Assembly (NCBI GenBank): GCA_949752795.1
Contig: OX457063.1
Span: 69,711,783-69,775,782 of the forward strand
From: Hyperoodon ampullatus
Lineage: Eukaryota; Chordata; Mammalia; Artiodactyla; Ziphiidae
DNA: 64,000 bases
Direction: 5' to 3'
Positions 22,500-33,960 of the stretch are shown piece after piece; position 1 is the stretch's first letter; the number at the start of each line of letters is the position of its first letter. The notes under the pieces were generated by a model. That model did not search any database. It was not told the DNA's origin and saw nothing but the letters and a program-made list of their open reading frames with translations. Made by a program: the position numbers and the translations under genes.

Positions 22500-24013
22500 G
22501 TACGGAATGAAGCCCGGGCCTTGAAAGTGTGTCCAGAGTCTACTTTAGTTGAGCCTGGACGTGGCTCTCCCCTTCGTCGCCCTCGCTCCATCAAAGGCCG
22601 GCAAGCTGGTAGCCACTTTCATCCGGAGTCCTCGTCCGCACCTTTCTTTGATCTTCTCCCTTGTCTTCTCTTTTCTTAAAGGTAGAGGACCTTGGTCCGT
22701 GATCAGGAGACCCATTTTAAGAAAGGGTCTTGATAAGTGGGCAGTCTGGAAGAAAAAATATCTTAAAGTCGTTTAACACTTGCGGTAAAATATTGGCAAA
22801 ATCAAGCAAAATGCAAAACAACCGTCATTAAAGGAAGACAGTGCAAAGTGTAATTATTAGGCTATACACGTTCAAAGAGTTTAATCCACAAATGGTTAAA
22901 GATGTACAATCCACCGATTCCTCTGTACACGTTGAATTGCTGAAGGACAAGGATTTCCATCCCACAACCCAAATTTATACATGCATAGGTAAAATAGACA
23001 CTCTTGGGTTTTGAATTAGGTTTGCAACCTAGTGTAGTGGTGAAGTTCTGTTGCAGGAGCAAGATAGTAGGTTCTTTCTCTGATTAATGGTGTTATTTTC
23101 CGCGTCTTAAGTTGAAATATTGGTCAGGTTGGAATAGAAAGAGATGTGCCTTGAAAGGTTTTCCAAAGCTTATACAGATGTATTATGTGGTTGGGTATCT
23201 TACGTTGCAGTGGAAAGAGTCAGACCTCAGTTTAAATTTCAGTTCTCAGTGGTGTGTGACTTTGGTTAAGTTATTGAAAAAAGAAAAATTTAAACAAGAA
23301 AAAAATACCTTAGTTTGTTGTATGAAAAGCACCCAACACATTGCCACTCGAGTATTTTACTTCACTAAGTAGAATTAAATCTATTTAATTCCAGTTTTTA
23401 TTTTTCCTCATTGCTTCCAAGCCCCTAGTGGGCTGTACATGGCATCTAACACTTTACCATGCTTGATTTTCATGCACAAGACAGATTGGCAAGTTAACGT
23501 GAGCGCTTTACCTCTTCATACAATGATATTGGGTGTAAATTGTCAATGTTAAATATTCGGGTGCCAATGTTTCATTCTTCTATCACTTCCCTCCCCCATT
23601 TTTTCAAAGCAACTCAGAGTTTTGTCTTGTAGGTAGTTTAATTCTTTTGCTCTGAGATTGCCTTTGTTCATAAAGTCACAAAACCTGGTAAGTTGAAGTA
23701 CATTGCAGAACACATTGAGCTGTGCTTATTTTGGAGGGTGGAGAAAGGAGATGAACTCAAAACCTAGTAATTCGCATTACATAAAATGTCTAGGGAATAA
23801 AAATTCCCATTTTATATACATGGCAGTTGACTCATAAAGACATCTTATTTGCTTACTGAAGGTCACTTAGCTAGTAAATGGAATCAGAATTTGAACCCAG
23901 TTGTTTCGGGCTCCAGAGCGCTTTCCACAACTCCACAATGCCTTTCTGGCCTTTGAGTTACTCTTCAAATTATAAAATCGTCTTTTTTACCCAAGCCCTT
24001 TTTGTACTTACAG
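22500..24013 (+). other. ARL6IP6: ARL6IP6 intron 1
   Basis: A 1.5-kb intron. Its first 60 nt or so belong to the CpG island, and an old MIR fragment sits near the 3' end. Nothing else is recognised. Confidence 0.85.
23806..23935 (-). mobile_element. MIR fragment
   Basis: GAAGGTCACTTAGCTAGTAA and GAATTTGAACCCAGTTGTTT followed by GGCTCCAGAGCGC are the reverse complement of the MIR core. Confidence 0.65.
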
Positions 24014-24067
24014 AGTTACATGCTGAAAATTTGAAGAACGAAGATGATGCACACACTGGACTGTTAG
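24014..24067 (+). CDS. ARL6IP6: ARL6IP6 coding exon 2
   Basis: A 54-nt exon with acceptor TTGTACTTACAG and donor GTATGG. It completes Glu134 and encodes LHAENLKNEDDAHTGLL plus the first base of Gly152, phase 1 in and phase 1 out. This is the hydrophilic loop between the first two membrane segments. Human has V-D where this has A-H. Confidence 0.94.
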
Positions 24068-25675
24068 GTATGGACTTTATTGTCACTTGATTTGATTTTT
24101 GAGCTCACTTTTGTTTTTCTAGATTATGCTTAAACTATACAGAATTTTGGTTAAATACTTAATATATTCCCTGTGCAATTTTGTTTTACTGTTTTTCATT
24201 TGCATTTGTGTGTGGTAACTTTTGTTAGATTTTCTTTTTACATGTGTATGGGGGTATCTCCGTGTGTATATGTATGTATACCAGACATACTAGGAATACA
24301 TTTTGAATACAACTGTATGTAACAAAGACCTAGAGAATACTTAACGTTTCTTAGTTACCTTTTGGAAAAGTCTCTCTACACTTCTTCCCAGGAATTAAAA
24401 CAAACAAAAAAACCTTACCTCACAAACTTAACAAAGATAACATCTTAAGCAGACCTCATGAGAAGTTTAAGTTCAGATCCCCTTATAAGCAACTTGGTTT
24501 TTCAAGAAATATGAAAATCATTGGGCATACTTAGGTTAATCATGACTAGGAAAGAGTCAACCTGAGTTTCTGTAGTATGTCTGTAGAATGCTGCAGTTTA
24601 CAGGTTTGTAGTGAAAAATTCAGTTGTTATTTATCTTTATTTCTCTCTGCGCCAAAATGATTATGAAGACTTCGGAACTTGACCTGTCTGGCATATTTTG
24701 CTCCTGTTTGCTGTAATTTCTTTGGCTGACGACTCTGAATTGGGGTTGGGGGTGGGTGGGAAATGGTTGCAATCCTAGGCCGCATGTTGCTCCTTCCTCC
24801 AATCTTAGCTAACCTATTTAAACTGCCTCCTCAAGGCTAAGGTCCTCATGGTGATACAAGGTACAGTTCACCTGATTTTGCAGAAGGGGAACCTTTATCT
24901 TCAAATTACAAACAACTTAGTTTGCTTGTCCCATGAAAACTTGTCTATGCTTGTCTCAACTTCTTGCATGAGAAAACACGTACTTTTTAGTTATCCATTT
25001 TGTCAGTGTGTGTTGTACAACTGTTTCATCTCTGAAAAACAACCAAGATTTTAAGGCTTTTCATAGCATTTATTGATCTGTCAACTCTTGCTGCAGTAGA
25101 AACTGAATCTTAAGAACTAGACATGAATTCTAACTTGCTATTTAATAGTTGGCAAGGTTACCAAATTACAGCTGAGGAAATGCCTATAAAATTGTATCCT
25201 TACGTTTTTACAATTGATGTAAAAGTTTTCACATGAATCCAGAATCTGTAATAAACATTGTTGTTGAAATCATCCATTCAGAAAAATCAGAATGCAGCCT
25301 TTTATCAGATGACACTGTTTTTTTTTTTTACTGTCGTATTTCATTGTATTTATTTTGTCTTGTTTACTAGGAACCTCACAGCTAAATGTAATGTTGATTG
25401 TGTATTACCTTTTTTTGATCATAATTAGTACTGTCTATACATGTTGTTATCTTTACATTTCAGTGACTAATGTTTAAATTTTAATGCATACTGCCTCAAT
25501 TCTCATTTGAAAGTGGGTTGGTTTTTAGAAACAAATAATGTGAGCCCAGTAACTACTCTCCATGAAACAGTTTTCTTTCTAGACAGACTGATAAAAATTT
25601 TGCACACTACAAATATTTTTTATTGCAGTTTAATCCTAGTCCAAGGTTGGCATAGCTCAGTAAGAGCAGATTATA

Positions 25676-25818
25676 GCGGTGATTCTCATTTTGGTATGTG
25701 TCAGAATCACCAGACTTTCTTTTAAAAAACATTTATAGACTTTGTTTCAGCCCCAGGGTAGGACCTAAGAATCCTCATTTTTTTTACATGTTCTGATAAA
25801 CCACAGTTTGAGAAATAC
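25676..25818 (+). mobile_element. MER5-like hAT-Charlie MITE
   Basis: GCGGTGATTCTCATTTTGGT, GTCAGAATCACCAGACT and a terminal CACAGTTTGAGAAATACT match MER5A-type ends. Confidence 0.65.
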
Positions 25819-27897
25819 TTTTGCAGGGCCAGAATCGCAGTTTTTAAAAATGTATTCAAAAGTAGTTAAAAGTTCTTAGACTAAGGACTAACAGGCTAAC
25901 AGGAAACAATATATAAGCCTAAATGCCTGTTAAGAAACTTAAGGAGCTGAGACACTGCTATTCTCTTGTCATCCTTGTTTCTCTGAAAGAAATATTCATG
26001 GGAAGCCCTGTTTATAGTTTTTAAAAAACGGTTCGTGATGAGCATTGTATAAGTGCCTTTGGGGAGTTAACTGATCCTAATGGCTAACAGGATTAGGCTG
26101 TCACAGTGTTCATCTTCACTAGTAAGGTAGTCCAGCCAGGGAGGTGTGATTAATACTATCAGCTGATTTTGGAACTCATCTCCCCAAATCTTCCCTGGGT
26201 GGCATGAGGGTCACACTGCAGAGTTCTTAGCGCTTTCCTTTTATAATTATCCTGCAAACCATCCACTACTGTAAGCCTGTTTTTCAGGGAGATTAATAAA
26301 ATAAAACTTCGGATTATTTAGTTAAAATCACATTCCACTCATTCCTCCTTGAAGTTATTTTCCGGCCAAATGGATTGCACTAATCATATACGACATTGAG
26401 TTGTTTCTTTTTTGCACATTGGCTTTTGTATCTGTCACATTTTCCCAAATTTTATCACATTTCACATGGTCCTATTTCCAATTTTTGCGTTTTTTCCTAG
26501 TCAATATAAAGTATGATAAAATGACCTTTTATTTGAGGCAAACTTGAAATAAGTACATAAGAAAAATAGAAGGAATTGCCTTTAGCAGAAAGTACTTAAT
26601 CTAAGAATATTGTTATCAAGTTAAATGTAGGCCTAGTACTTTTATAAACATTGTAAATAGCGTCATACAGAAATTGTAATCAGATTTGATGGAGTTTCTT
26701 CAATGTCTAAAATGGTTTTAAATTTGATCTTTGGTGCCTGTCATTTCTTGACACCTACTGGTTAATAGTTACCTTTAAGTCCCTTTTGTGGCTAGGAGCA
26801 GATTCCTAGCATCTTGCAGTGTCAAGGGCTATTCTCATTTTTTAGCTGCCCATTTACTGCCTGTTTTATGCCTGAGATGTTTCCAGGCTTCTACACATTT
26901 ACAGAGAAGAGATGGCTGATATATACTGAGTTCAATCAGAGATGAAGCCAGCTCATTTAAAGAGTTGATGATTTATTACTTTTCTTCTGCAGAGTGATAA
27001 GTGAGACTTTACCATCCTAATTTCATGATACAGAACATTAGAAATATGGTAAAAATTTCCAAGAGAAAGGGTTTGTTGCGAAATGACCCATTCTCTTAGA
27101 AAGGCACAAGTTGGGAGCAACTCACTCAGTTTCTTCCTTGCAGTGAAAGATGATTGAAACCATGAACTTGAGCTTTTCAGGGAATGTACGAACCTTGTAA
27201 TTTGAGCCCACAGTCTATTAAGGAAATGATACAGTGCTATCTGCAGCTGGGTGGAGTAACTCTAATATTTAATTTAAAAATTTACAAATATGTTATCCTA
27301 TTCTGCAGCACAGTCTTTGTAAAATTGTATATATTGCTTACTCATATCAGTAAAAGAACCAAGGCAAAAAAGAAGAGAAAAACAAAAGCCCCAAAAGACT
27401 AGAAGGATACAACCAAAATGGGTTTTGGAATTATAGTTAATTTTTTTTTTTTTAATCTCTGTTGTTTATAATGAATGACTGTAACTCCCAATGAGAAAAC
27501 TTTGTTTAAAAAGAAAGCACAAGTTTATGCAAGTGTGAAAAACACGTTCAACAATTAACAACACTGCTGAACTTTTACAGTATGCCAAAAACGTGTTGTT
27601 TCACCTGGTATTCCCAACTATCCTGCATCCATCAGTATAAAATATTCCCTTCTAAACCATGAGATAGTTTCGGCATGGTAGCAAGGCAGAAGCAGTACAG
27701 GTTATTAGCAAGAATTATCAGTGTGCAGCTAAATTATTAGTCATGAAATCACTGCAAATCTCCTCTTAACGCGTAAAAGCAGTAATGCGAACCAGACATT
27801 AAGACCTCTAAATCTCAAGAAATTGGTTTGTTATTGTTAGTGTGATACTGCCTTGCCCAACTTTGGTGATCAGGAGGGATGTTTCTGAGGCTAACAA

Positions 27898-28073
27898 AGC
27901 CAGACTTTAGCTAGCATCAGGATCACGTGGAAAACTAGTTAAAACTCATTTTACTGGGCTTCACCGGGTCCAGAGTTTCTGATTCAGTAGGTATGGGGTA
28001 GAGCCCAGAAATTTGCATTCCTATTAAGTTTCTAGGTTATGCTGATGCTGCTCGTTTACAAGAACCACTGGTC
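27898..28073 (+). mobile_element. MER5A-like hAT-Charlie MITE
   Basis: CAGAGTTTCTGATTCAGTAG, AGCCCAGAAATTTGCATTCC and GCTGATGCTGCTCGTTTACA are diagnostic of MER5A; it ends AGAACCACTGG. Confidence 0.8.
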
Positions 28074-28565
28074 TAGTAGTTCCCATCCCCCAGGCGTATC
28101 AACTACAACAAACAAAAAAACCCCTGAAGATTTTCTTTTTTTGCATTTATAAAATTTCAGACCCTATCCTTATCTCCTGAATCAAAGTTAAAGTCACTTA
28201 ATTGGCTGCATGCTCAGTATGCCATCAGGGTCCATTGGACCCAGTCTTCATTTTTAAATTTTCTTGAGCAGTTCTATTTGTAAGAATTGTTATTTCATGT
28301 CATTTACTCTTCCTTAGGGGACCTTCCAGAGAATAAAGAGAAAACTGAGTTATATTTTTTTCTATAGAATAAAGCATATTTGATCTTGAAATTACCATAT
28401 TGGTGTATTGGCCCCTTTTATAAACCTAAGATACATTATAAGATTTTAATGACCTTATTTTCCTGTATCTGGAAACATTTTGCTATTTCATTATTTTAGG
28501 AATCATTTAATATTACTCATCAATTATTCTCAACTATGCTAAAAAGAATAACATGATGGAATCCT

Positions 28566-28785
28566 CCAGAGCAGTGGTCAGCAAACTGTGGCCCCTGGGC
28601 CAAATCTGATCTGCTACCTGTTTTTGTACATTAAGTTTTATCGTAGCATAGCCTTGCCTCTTGTTTTATATATTGACTATGGCTGCTTTCATGCTACAAC
28701 AGCAGAGTTGAGTAGTTGTGAAAGAAACCCGATGGCAAGTGAAGCTGAAGATATTTTACTATCTGATTCTTTCAGAAAACTATAG
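28566..28785 (+). mobile_element. hAT-Charlie-type non-autonomous DNA transposon
   Basis: CAGTGGTCAGCAAACTGTGG, CTACCTGTTTTTGTACATTA, GACTATGGCTGCTTTCATGC and TATTTTACTATCTGATTCTT form a common mammalian hAT MITE. A second copy lies at 47022-47224 in the opposite orientation. Confidence 0.7.
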
Positions 28786-29560
28786 TATTCTCATCCAGTT
28801 AGTCATTCAACAGAAAGGACTTCAGGCAAAGACACGAACCATCCCCTTTTTCTAAAAGAATGTATAACAGTCTTCATCTTTTATGAATCTGTGCACGCTA
28901 ATTTATTTGATACCGTTTGTAAGTGGAGAAATGCTAATGGCAGGTGACTGGAAAGGAATGGAAAAAAAAATCATTGGATTGAGTATTCAAATTGTTTATA
29001 AATCTAAAAGTGAAAATGTTTTACAAATTATGGAGCAAAGATGGTTGTCTTCCATGTCTTATAAGACATGAAAGATTTTAAAAATTCCTTCAAGCATTGT
29101 GTTTTGATGATGCAAGCACATAAAGAAAAAGCAAAACTAATAATAAGCTATAACCAGAGATGTATCTGAAGTCTAAAATGAGTATTTACAAGATGGTTAT
29201 GTTCCAGATACATGCATGCAGTTAGTAAGCAGTTATTTGCACTTAGAGGAAATGCCCATTTATAGTGTGTTTATTTGTTTGTTTTTAAATCAGGGAAACT
29301 CAGAATAAAAATCTGGGTTTACTATATCTTATTAAAATTTCTAACAGTTTTTTTCAGGCTTTTTATTCTTTTGTAAATTGTTCATTAAATGATTAAAAAT
29401 AAGGGAAGATAGATCGCGAGAAGCCTCCACGAAGCTGGCTCGTGCACTTAATCCCTCTCTAGACCTTACCCCATCTGTACAGTGGGACCTAAGCGGTTTC
29501 AGAGAACCTTCCCATTTGTACGATGCATGGGGGGAGGGCCTTTGGGGAGACTGCCCTCAC

Positions 29561-29762
29561 CCGTGAGTCTTTCAAGCCCAGCTTGGCCGCCAGCTTCTTG
29601 CAGTCGGGCTCGTTGATGTACTTCTGCTTCTGGAACATCTTCTCCAGCACCTTGCGCTGCACGTCGGAGGACATGTCTCTACGCAGCATGCCCCGACGAG
29701 GCTTGCTGCAGGTGGCCAGTGGCCAGGAGAAGGTCCCGGGATGGGCACGACGCTGGAGGACG
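29561..29762 (-). pseudogene. DBX1: DBX1 homeobox exon relic (single exon, 1-nt deletion)
   Basis: On the minus strand an acceptor-like CCTCTGCAG is followed by a 202-nt block. It reads SSSVVPIPG, then after a 1-nt deletion in the Gly codon TFSWPLATCSKPRRGMLRR, then a homeodomain start with DVQRKVLEKMFQKQKYINEP and KKLAAKLGLKDSR, ending at GTGAGG. This matches the DBX1 exon that stops just before the third homeodomain helix; that exon should be 203 nt (2 + 67 codons). Several residues differ from functional DBX1 (for example AVFSDV to DMSSDV, SKPDR to NEPDC). Helix 3 and the rest of the gene are absent, so no working homeodomain can be made. Intron-like sequence on both sides argues for a genomic copy, not a processed mRNA. 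Confidence 0.85.
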
Positions 29763-30238
29763 CTGCAGAGGCCATGGGTGCGAGGACTGCTCTTGCTAGG
29801 ATCTACCTTTGTCAGGTCCTTTGTGTGTTTTGACCAACCATCCATCCATGTAGGGTTCCTCGCTCTCTATCACCCGGCATCCTCCTAGCCTCAGGGTACC
29901 TGTGGTCCCAAGCAGACACCGCAGCCTCAGGTCTGCCTCAGGACCTTTCTGCTCAGCTCTAGCAGCTACTGTCTTGTTCTTGTTCCGAAAAGAAGAATCT
30001 GGATTAGCACAGCTCATGTCACAACTTACTGGACAGGCTGCTCTCCAGTCCAAGGCCATATCATTCACCTCAGCTGAGGCATAGAGTAGTGTGAGAAGCA
30101 CCTGGTGCAGAACACAGCTCTTTAGAGCAGTGAGGACTGTAGCTCTTTCTGGGCTTGTCTGCACTCAGTTCTAACCTAGGTTGTGTCTAGGACTGCTCCA
30201 CGTTCCTTGTCGTCTTAGCCAACAAGAATAAATGCTAG

Positions 30239-30571
30239 GGGACTTCCCTGGTGGCGCAGTGGTTAAGAATCTGCCTGCCAATGCAGGGGACGGGTTCGAG
30301 CCCTGGTCCAGGAAGATCCCACATGCCGCGGAGCAACTAAGCCTGTGTGCCACAACTACTGAGCCTGTGCTCTAGAGCCCGCGAGCCACAACTGCTGAGC
30401 CCATGCGCTGCAACCACTGAAGCCCGCATGCCTAGAGCCCGTGCTCTGCAATAGGAGAAGCCTGCGCACCGCAATGAGGAGTAGCTCCCGGTCGGCGCAA
30501 CTAGAGAAAGGCCGCGTGCAGCAACGAAGACCCAACACAGCCAAATTAATTAATTGATTGATTAAAAAAAA
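30239..30571 (+). mobile_element. Long CHR-type SINE with target-site duplication
   Basis: The element starts GGGACTTCCCTGGTGGCGCA and ends ACCCAACACAGCCAAATTAA with an A-tail. It is flanked by a perfect 15-bp duplication AAGAATAAATGCTAG at 30224-30238 and 30572-30586. Confidence 0.95.
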
Positions 30572-30805
30572 AAGAATAAATGCTAGCCTCCTTAGCCATG
30601 CATTCAAGGCTGCACCCTCTTAAATGTGCCCACTTTGCTGATCATGCCTCCCACTCTCACCCTCTTTGCCAGACTCACTGAACTATTTACTGCAAAACCC
30701 AACATAGATATTTCCGCCTCCAGGCCTTGGTCACGCTGTGCCTACCTTCCCTCCCCCACCCCTACCATCCTTCAAAGGCCAGCTGAAGTTATTCTTCCTT
30801 TATAC

Positions 30806-31052
30806 CAATAACAGCTACTCTTTGTTGAACATCTGCCATGAACCAGGTATTCTCCCAGATACTTTACATACATAACCTCATTTAATCCTTTCTACTTACC
30901 TTTCAACATCATTCCCATTCTACAGGTAGGCAAAAGGAGGCTTGGAGAAGTTAAAGTACTTACCCAAATTCATGGAGGGAGTAAATGTCAAAGTTGGAAT
31001 TCTGGCCCCAGAGTCTGATGCAGAGTCTGTACTTTTTCTTAAACCATGCTTA
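30806..31052 (-). mobile_element. MIR SINE
   Basis: Reverse-complement MIR: TTTACATACATAACCTCATT, TCCCATTCTACAGGTAGGCA, then an internal GAATTCTGGCCCCAGAGTCT and TTAAACCATGCTT. Confidence 0.8.
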
Positions 31053-31979
31053 GTCGTGAAGAATTTCCTGATGAGTTGAAACCCCAGTTTTCTTGCCCTT
31101 TTTTGAATAGTATTTGATGTCTATTCTGCATGACTGATTTGACATTTAATAAATGACTAGTTACGATACAATTGTCTTTTTTAAAATCAATTTATTTATT
31201 TAAAAAAAATAAGGGAAAATGTATGTTGGAACAAGATGATAGTGATAATTATTTTTCCTAGTATACTGAAGATTACAAGCTTCAGGGGAAAATACAGGTT
31301 TAACAAGATTTGCCATGAGTTAATTGTTGCAAGGTAAGTGATGGGTATATGGGGTTTCATTGTATTCTTCTTTCTACTTTTGTGTATGTTTGAAATTGTC
31401 CGTAATAAAAATGTTTTCTTTAAAGTTTCCCATGTGAATATGATGATTTAACATGGTTGGAAACTACAGATGTTACTTAGTTTTCAAGTTTCACCAGGTC
31501 CAGTCAGAATGTCCCCTTCTACTCTACCCTATTTAGTAGGAAGGGGAGTGGAGTTGCTACAAGCTGAGTGGCAGGTGGACAGGCAGTTGGGTGGGGACCT
31601 TTATCAGTGTAACTGCTGTACACCAACTGTGTTCAGGTGGCACTTGTAGGGGAGGAAGACCCCTTCCTCTGCTCCTGTACTTGGAAATAATAAGTTTGAA
31701 GATCCAAGGCCGTCTAGCTTTCTGACAAAGTTGCAAAAATTTGCTTAGATAAAATTTTTAAAAATTGTTGATTAGTTTTATGCATGAGTATGTCGAAACT
31801 TTTATTAGTAGCCAGCTGGTTATAGCTTTTACAACTCATAAAATGACCTATTTAATTTTCATTTTTAATTTCATAAGTTAGTTATGTAAGTTATAATATA
31901 GTCTCACTACAAAAAAAATTCCGACAATTAAAGCAAAGGTTACCACTAATCTGCTTGTACACAATATACAAGTATACAA

Positions 31980-32330
31980 TATACTTGTGTATATTTTCAG
32001 GTCTTTTTCTATATATGGTATATAGAAATATGAATATATATGATAATTTAAAATATGTGGTTTTGTCGGTGTTATAGAAAAAAACAGTTGGAATCATGCA
32101 TATGCTGTAGCTTTATTAAAGTACCTTGAAGTTCATTCTGTATCAGTATATATAGATCTACCTCATTCTTATTACTGCATTGTATTTCATAGTATACTAC
32201 TTTGTTTAAACATTTCAAATGTCAAACTGTAAAACAGTCCTTGAAATTAGCAATGTGCTGTCACATTTTGTCCCATTGTTTATTTATGGCAGGAATACAT
32301 CTTATGAAGAATGTGTAATTGATTGTTTAA
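31980..32330. mobile_element. Probable old LINE fragment (L1/HAL1-like)
   Basis: CAGTATATATAGATCTACCT followed by CATTCTTATTACTGCATTGT and ATTTCATAGTATACTAC resembles a common old mammalian LINE tract. Family and ends uncertain. Confidence 0.4.
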
Positions 32331-32697
32331 CATTATTTTAATAAGAAACCTTTCCCAGTATGGGAATATGGGAGGGTTTTGTTTTTCTGTTTTTTTCTGC
32401 TTACATGTAACATGTGCTGACCACCTTCCACATCTCTGACTTCATAAAACTTCTAAAAGTCATCTCATCCCTGTAAGCCTGAAACTGCTAAATAACATTA
32501 AAATATTTAGAACATATCATAATCTTTCTTTGCTAGAAGCTTTTATAGAAATACATAAAGTTGCTACCATATTTTTAGAAAAGTAACTATACTTTGAAAC
32601 AAAAATCATATATTTTGAAAAATGATCTCCCCAATTAGATAAGTGAATATACAACTCCAGTAAAGGGATTAGAATAGGAGTTTCCCACGTACCCTTT

Positions 32698-33022
32698 TTT
32701 AAAAACATAAATTTATTTATTTTTGGCTGCATTGGGTCTTCCTTGTTGCACGTGGGCTTTCTCTAGTTGCAGCGAGCGGGGACTACTCTTCTTTGTGGTG
32801 CGTGGGCTTCTCATTGCGGTGGCTTCTCTTGTTGCGGAGTGTGGGCTTTAGGTGCATGGGCTTCAGTAGTTGTGGCTCGTGGGCTGTAGAGCACAGGCTC
32901 AATAGTTGTGGCACACAGGCTTAGTTGCTCCGCAGCATGTGGGATCTTCCTGCACCAGGGCTCGAACCTGTGTCCCTGCATTGGCAGGCGGATTCTTAAC
33001 CGCTGGGCCACCAGGGAAGTCC
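32698..33022 (-). mobile_element. Long CHR-type SINE, minus orientation
   Basis: The block runs from TTTATTTATTTTTGGCTGCA to GGCCACCAGGGAAGTCCC, the reverse complement of the long CHR consensus. Imperfect flanking duplication (CCCACGTACCCT and CCCACCTACCCT). Confidence 0.9.
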
Positions 33023-33129
33023 CTCCCACCTACCCTTATGTTTGCTTTAGGTGAAAATACTGAGTCCAAGAGGATGGAAGAGATAAATTCCCATCATATC
33101 ATCAACTGATTAAAATTGAACTGTAGAGA

Positions 33130-33960
33130 AGAAGGATGTGTGTATCTATTTAAAAGACCTATATCTTTGACACAGCAGTTCTTCCTTCAGAAATTTGTTA
33201 CAGATATCCTTGTGTAACTATAGTTAAAGTACAAGAATGTTACTTGCAGTATTGTTTTTAATAGTGAAAAAGTGGAATAATAAAAATATTCAGTGGGGAC
33301 TTCCCTGGTGGCACAGTGGTTAAGAATCCACCTGTCAGTGCAGGGGACACAGGTTTGAGCCCTAGTCTGGGAAGATCCCACATGCTGCAGAGCAATGAAG
33401 CCCATGCGCCACAACTACTGAGCCTGCACTCTAGAGCCCATGAGCCACAACTACTGAGCCCCCGTGCCACAACTACTGAAGCCCGCGTGCCTAGATCCCG
33501 TGGTCCACAACAAAGAGAAGCCACTGCAATGAGAAGCCCGTGCACTGCAATGAAGAGCAGCCCCTGCTCGCCTCAACTAGAGAAAAGCTGCACACAGCAA
33601 CAAAGACCCAACACAGCCAAAATTAACTAATTAATTAATTTAAAAATATGCAGTGGAATTGTGGCTATGTGTAGTGATATGAAAGGTCTCCAAAATTGTT
33701 GTGTGAAAAAGTTCAGGACAATTTTTCTGCTGAGAATCTCATTTGCGAAAAATAAACTGAGAAAATACATACATAATATACATTTCTTGTATATAACTGG
33801 CCCCATTCTTGTACATGACTATCTACATTACCTATAAATTTACAAAAGATGAACAATAAACTCTTAAATGATTGCTTTCAGGAATGGAGTTGGTAAATTG
33901 GGGAAGGGAGACTAGCTTCATTTTTAGGTACCTTTTAAAAATTATGTTAACTCTTGGTAA
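33130..33960 (+). mobile_element. Old L1 3' fragment interrupted by a SINE
   Basis: The left part contains TTTGACACAGCAGTTCTTCC and TTGTTTTTAATAGTGAAAAA. The right part contains TTGCTTTCAGGAATGGAGTT and GGTACCTTTTAAAAATTATG. Both look like one L1M 3' end split by the SINE at 33297-33641. Confidence 0.55.
33297..33641 (+). mobile_element. Long CHR-type SINE with target-site duplication
   Basis: The element starts GGGACTTCCCTGGTGGCACA and ends ACAGCCAAAATTAACTAATT. The flanking duplication AAAAATATTCAGTGG / AAAAATATGCAGTGG (33282 and 33642) differs at one base. Confidence 0.93.

Larger units (their letters stand above)
20400..22560. promoter_or_regulatory. CpG island / divergent promoter region of PRPF40A and ARL6IP6
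   Basis: GC content rises sharply from the AT-rich flanks and CpG is frequent (for example around 21045-21070, 21370-21400, 21470-21500 and 21730-21780). The two start codons, 20861 (minus) and 22100 (plus), are 1238 nt apart, with no TATA box near either. This is the usual design of a housekeeping CpG promoter serving divergent genes. Whether one promoter or two adjacent ones is used cannot be read from sequence. Confidence 0.85.

Noticed and set aside
29523..29888. A 121-codon plus-strand frame at the homeobox relic
   Set aside because: It is the antisense shadow of the DBX1-derived exon on the minus strand.
30239..30320. tRNA-like A and B boxes at SINE heads
   Set aside because: They are parts of tRNA-derived SINEs with tails and duplications, not functional tRNA genes.
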